The notes under the pieces were generated by a model. It saw nothing but the letters and a program-made list of their open reading frames with translations. It ran no database searches and had not been told where the DNA came from. Below are positions 37,262 to 64,000 of a stretch of 64,000 bases of DNA, piece by piece. This DNA is from Pholis gunnellus (taxonomy: Eukaryota > Chordata > Actinopteri > Perciformes > Pholidae), in contig OU342812.1 of NCBI GenBank assembly GCA_910591455.2, positions 4,244,732 to 4,308,731 of the forward strand. The letters run 5' to 3'. Within the stretch, counting starts at the first letter, position 1, and each line of letters begins with the position of its first letter. A program made the position numbers and the translations under genes.

Positions 37262-38900
37262 CCTGCCAACAGCCACCGCTGGGACGGATGCTGTTCAAGT
37301 TTACATCTGAAGGAGAAGAGCACAAGTAAGGACCATGCTGGAGGATCACTTCCACAGGTTTAATTACATTAGTCAGATAGCAGCCACAGTCACTGAATTC
37401 TAGCAGTTTAGAGACACCACTCTGAGCAAGTCGTGTCTGCACATTGTGCACCTGTTATGGTGCAGTCACGTGACCGTTTCTCCAACTCCCAGTAGTAAAC
37501 AAATTGTTCCGTTTGGTTACTCCAGTAACAGGTGCAATTTAGGTCAATATTTATGCTTCTGTTTCCTGCTAACTACAGTTATAACATAGGGGCTAGGCTG
37601 ACAGCACACTCTGGTTTACAGCCTATGAGCTCTGGCTACAACAACAGTGCATTAAACAAAAATCTACGATAGTTTGATTATGCTTAAAACTAACAATAGG
37701 ACTTTCTAAACAGGCGAACGTTAGCCTTAGCATTATGATTTATTCTTCTACTCAAACAATGAAACATTGCAGCCCTGACGCTGTTAGCCAAGCAAGCTAA
37801 CATGAAGCTAGCAAACAACAACACCAGTTCACAGTTCACAGCTACTACAGAAAGCAGCCACCAACTCACGAGTTCACGACACAAAAGTAGCCACCGCTTG
37901 CTTCCGTTAATCTCAACCGACGGTAACGGCAAAACGGTTAGTTTTAATTCGCGTGCTATTTAGTGTAGCTGTATTCACAGGGCAGACGTTAAGCTAACGC
38001 TACACAAGGTGCTAGCTTTTCTTAAAGGATGCATAGTATTTTTATAATTAAGTTAAAACACAATATTTTTTTTAAAAGTTAGACACACTGTAACGTTAGC
38101 CTGAATGTAACTTAGGTGACCATTCAAGCTTCTACAGTGTTTCCCTCCACAATGACCTCACCCTGTGCATCCCATCCCTGATACTGACAGTATAGCATCT
38201 GATTTCATGAGGCTACCGCAGGTACTGCTGTTACTACGGCATGTGTGGAGCAGGTCCAGTGTTTTAACTATATAATTAACAGATTCATTAACATTCTTTG
38301 TGTCTAAAACAGCTCCTAAATGTTGTGCAATACGAGGATATACAGCCAGGCATGCTTATTATGCACCAGGGCTTTGCTTCTACTTCGTGTTTTCAGGGCA
38401 CAGTGGGGTTAAGATGGAAACACTAATATCACCACAACAATTACACGTAGACATTACCTTTTAATAGTCAAAATGTGAACCTATCCTCCCCCACCACACA
38501 CCCAGCCTTCGACCGTTTAAACGCTACAGATCCGGACGTTATAAACACTTACTACTCCACGTTCCTCGAGACTGCGTGCTTCGGAAACCTCATCACACCA
38601 GATCGGAGAAAGGGTTGCAGATCGATTTTTTAAATTCATTAGATAATCCCAGAGTAGATTCACGGGATCGCGCGGGTTATAGTGAACATGTGTTTATTTA
38701 AAAACATAATATATTCCGATCATTTCATTGTGTTGGGGAATAATTCAGAGAACTCGGTTGAACAAAAGAGGCAAACCGTTGCTGTAACGTTACGCCGCGG
38801 ACGCGGATCGGCACATTCGCCACACAGAAAAGCAGGGTCTATTTCTCGGCTTTTGTATCGAAGTAGAGCCCGTATACACATTTTAACAAATAATTTGTAG
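37262..38900 (-). promoter_or_regulatory. brpf1: brpf1 5' UTR, upstream intron and promoter region
   Basis: The ATG exon begins after an acceptor at 37308-37307 (CTCCTTCAG). A possible 5' UTR exon ends at 37870 with donor CTC/GTGAGT. GCTAGC and TTAGC motifs cluster at 37720-38010. A second CpG-richer zone is at 38500-38850. Which of the two holds the transcription start cannot be decided from sequence alone. Confidence 0.4.
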
Positions 38901-39258
38901 TAATATAAATAATATTCTGTTCGGAGAGTATACTGAATTTTTATTTCTAGCGGGCCAATTCGTTCCCACGGGTAATTTCAAGTTGAATGTGGCGAATCTG
39001 CGGCTTTGTTTCAAAGATGTCGGCAGGACTGAGTGAAAGGTGGCCTGAGTGCGCGTCGCACCTTCAAATACATCTTTAAAAACACTTTTAACATCTTCTA
39101 TGGATGAGAAAAAAAAAATTAGTTCTGGTTTACAATGCATTGATTGAATTTATCTTAACTCCATGCTAAATAACATATTTTAATATTATAACCTCTGAAA
39201 TAATGAAAAAAAGGCAATAAAAACCACATTGAAACACACCATCAAGCACAAAATAATA

Positions 39259-41373
39259 TTTATTTCTCTGAACATACAGTCTGTGATTAGAGTGCAGCAG
39301 GGCAGGGTGGGGTAATGCAGTGGGACATACAGCAGGCAGAAGCAATCCCACACAGTTTGAATACAAGCCTTTTGACAACCAGAGCATTTTCACCAGGGGG
39401 CAATGTTGTCGAGAGAGAAGTGAGAATGAGCAGAGTAGGAAGTGTCAGGGAGTGCTCCTCCTCCTCCTCATCATCATCTTCCTCTTCTGTGCATATCAGC
39501 TCCTCCGTCTGATCACTGCATCCAAATGACTTTGCCAACAACAGTTATTCCTTTTCTCTGCTCACCACGAGTTGGCAGCGAAGGAGGTGGAACAAAACCA
39601 GATATAAGTGACAAGAGAACAGAAATCTCTTACGACTGGAAGTATTCCATCAAAGCAGAAGGCTCTGCATAATATCCTATAAAAGTCCAATTCAAACCGA
39701 ATTCATGGAATAATAATGCATCAAAACAACCCCCCCACCACCATCACCACAGTCAGAAAACAAAATGTACAAATATAAACTACAAGAAAACTGTACAATT
39801 CACAGCTTGGCAGATTTGGGATGCTGAAATCTTTTACATGTGTTGTGGGGTTGTGAAACATCTAACCGTTGTAGCTGTATTGTTTATCTTTGCTTTGTGG
39901 AACATGAACTGTTGACCAGTACAGGTGGTGAAACCCACTATATACAGTGTAGGAAACTCTTAAACATAGATTGGAATTAAGGGGGACTATATTGTGCAAA
40001 TCTCCCGCATCAAGTAACATTTGAATTTTGCATTACTGAAAATAAAATGAAAAAAAAAAAAAAAAAGGCTGTCACCCGAAGCAACCTGGGAAATAAACAC
40101 ATCAAAACTTCAACAACGCAATAACACTGCTTTGTGAGCGCCTCACTTGTTAATTTAAATTTGTATTAAAGTACCATTTTATGTGAATATAATGCTTAAC
40201 TGTACAGTGGAATCACCTCAGACGATAGCAGCATCAAAAAAAAAAAAAAAAAGCTTCAAACATCAAGTCATTTAAAAACAGACTTAACTGGTGATTGCAC
40301 AACACATTTCACATACAGTGTATGCTGAGTAATAGGATAGCCGAGTTGAAAGAACATTTAGCAGTAGTGACTTGCTCGCTTGGAGGTTTGCAATGTTCAT
40401 ACTTTGCCGGCTAACTTCCGTCTGTTGGTTTGGTGATTTGTAACTTTGTCCAACTTTTTTATCAGCTTGCTCCTGTTGCACACGTCAAGAGATAAGGCTT
40501 GTGGCAAGGCCACGATCAAAGCTTTGTGGAGGGGGTTAAATTGCACTTTTGAGCCTCAAGCCTTCACATATTAATTGCTACATTCTGATCAGAACGCTAC
40601 CAGAGGCAGTTACTGTAGAAGGAACCGCGTACAGTATATACATGGCTCTGGACACCGCCTTTCCTCTGAGCACGAGGCTGCAACGCTGCCAACTCTTGTG
40701 CCGTCCAACGCATCAGTTGTCCTATCAAAAAGAGGCCGTGTCCGACTGAACCATTTGACCTGAAAGAGTGGGTTTGGCTGCTGGCGTAACTTTGTTTTTG
40801 TTTTTCCTTTCTCTCATCAGTCGCACATTAACCATTTGTTTCTGCAAGGCAACGGTACATCTCACCACTATGGCATTCCATCTGTCACAGGGGTGGAAAG
40901 TAAACAAGGGTTAAAAACATGATTTTATTATTTTTAAATAAGAGCATAGTGTTAATAGTGCAGTTCTACAAGGGCATTCATATGTAAACCAAAAACAAAA
41001 GTGTCTGTAATGCATAAACAAAAGAAGAGACTGCACTCAAGCTACCATCAAATAAAATAACTTGGATGCACACATGCTTTGTTTCACAGAAGAGAAAAAA
41101 AAAATCAATGTTCAAGGCACTACATTCCTTAAAATATCTTCATCTTAAATACTGTCTTGTAACTGTATCTCACACCACTGGTATTTGGATTCCAATGTAG
41201 TGTTTAAAGTGAGAAAGGCAAAAATCAATGTGAAAACTGCAGTAATACAGAAAAAAAAGGAAAAAATGGGTTTTTCGAGACTGCAGACAATTTGTCTTGT
41301 ATGGCTGAGTTTAGTCAAAACCAAAGCCAAAAAGCATTAGGTATTCAGACATACTTAACACGTACTGTATAGT

Positions 41374-41424
<51 letters not shown>

Positions 41425-41575
41425 CTACAGATATAGGTGTTGTATAAAGAATATCAACACTTGCGTCATGTAATTTACAAGATCAGACTATGTAAATTTG
41501 TGGCTCTGCTGAACCACAACGGAGTGAAGTTTGGACGATGGCGCCCGAACACACTAACAACCGTTAGTGAGCAGA
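39259..41575 (-). other. wnk2: wnk2 3' UTR (about 2.3 kb)
   Basis: The sequence runs from the wnk2 stop at 41576-41578 to AATAAA on the coding strand (TTTATT at 39259-39264). It contains A-rich runs near 40050 and 40237, a CA repeat at 41377-41421, and an acidic-looking but unsupported minus ORF at 39287-39541. The length and the single strong polyA signal suit a long vertebrate 3' UTR. Confidence 0.5.
41377..41421. repeat. CA microsatellite in wnk2 3' UTR
   Basis: Alternating CA with a CGCG interruption near its start, plus strand. On the wnk2 transcript it reads UG-rich, about 155 bases after the stop codon. Confidence 0.85.
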
Positions 41576-63471
<21,896 letters not shown>

Positions 63472-63564
63472 CTGGCAGGAGGAACAACAAAGGCACATAT
63501 TATATTTTTTTACTACAGCTAAAACGCTGTGCGGCACGTTCAGTTTGGCTCTCTTCTGTCGCCG

Positions 63565-63601
<37 letters not shown>

Positions 63602-64000
63602 GTGTGGCACCCCTGCAGTTTCAGCTCAGAGATGTGTTCAAGCGGCGGAGCATCGTAAATTCATTAAAACTCAACAGAAACAAAATAAAACTCAGACTGC
63701 CTTCTTTCTATTGTTCCAAAAAAATTGGTAGAAACAAAAACCCTCAATAGATTGAGTTAGATTTGAAAATGTGCCGTCTCTACGTGCCGTTTTCCCCACT
63801 AATGTTGTGTTATACGTTTGAAGGGTAACTTTTGTGGGGAGAAATTAACTAAAAATGGGTCAAATATGACATGAATCAGCTCACTGCAAAATGCTCAATA
63901 AGCTGTTCAATGAGACCAGAAAGAAGAAAGCCTTGAAAGTTTTATGGAGCAAAGAATTGCTTGTAGTCTACGTAAGAAAAACATAACTCACTCATTTATG
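63472..64000 (-). other. wnk2: wnk2 intron running off the right edge
   Basis: Sequence 5' of the first visible wnk2 exon. Its acceptor (CCTGCCAG before 63471) is clear. No further exon up to the window end was found, so the kinase-domain exons lie to the right. Confidence 0.7.
63571..63599. repeat. GT microsatellite, about 14 units
   Basis: GT on the plus strand, in the wnk2 intron upstream (sense) of exon 63471-63252. Confidence 0.9.

Noticed and set aside
36928..37329. Plus-strand ORFs opposite the first brpf1 exon
   Set aside because: They are shadows of GC-rich coding sequence on the minus strand, which is clearly BRPF1.
39287..39541. Minus ORF with acidic run (EEEDDDEEEEE)
   Set aside because: It lies in the wnk2 3' UTR near the polyA signal. 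The acidic run comes from a TCC/TCATC simple repeat, and there is no splice or family support.

Overview
The window is vertebrate nuclear DNA, most probably from a percomorph teleost fish. Genes are split into many short exons with GT-AG introns of roughly 80 to 3000 bases. The encoded proteins are orthologues of well-known vertebrate genes. Introns and spacers hold repeats typical of spiny-rayed fish: hAT-like miniature elements, GGTTCT palindromic repeats, CA/GT microsatellites and GCTAGC-rich promoters. No bacterial operon, CRISPR array, rRNA or tRNA gene was seen.

Five genes lie head to tail, all on the minus strand. From left to right: creld1 (CDS 325-3200, 406 aa); il17rc (6074-13851, 16 exons, 741 aa); il17re (16510-23502, 17 exons, 793 aa); brpf1 (26776-37261, 15 coding exons, about 1325 aa); and wnk2 (41576-63471, 24 exons seen, about 2300 aa, with the 5' part and kinase domain beyond the right edge). 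I rebuilt exon joins by hand from splice sites, frame and phase. All four complete models keep one open frame from ATG to stop, and the wnk2 part stays open throughout.

Together: CRELD1 is an ER/membrane EGF-like protein of heart development. IL17RC and IL17RE are SEFIR-domain receptor chains for IL-17 family cytokines in epithelial immunity. BRPF1 is the multi-reader scaffold of MOZ/MORF histone acetyltransferase complexes. WNK2 is a large regulatory kinase of the SPAK/OSR1 ion-cotransport pathway. In human, BRPF1, IL17RE, IL17RC and CRELD1 share 3p25.3, while WNK2 is on another chromosome, so wnk2 next to brpf1 is a different linkage.

The least expected content is non-genic. A TIR-bounded element in a wnk2 intron (55507-56111) carries an unidentified ORF, and a short deletion derivative of the same family sits in an il17re intron (17557-17787). 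Very long UG tracts follow two wnk2 5' splice sites. There is a coding Arg-Asp/Glu tandem expansion after the BRPF1 bromodomain, a probable GC-AG intron in il17re, and a hAT-like element with an exact 8-bp target duplication beside a brpf1 splice donor.
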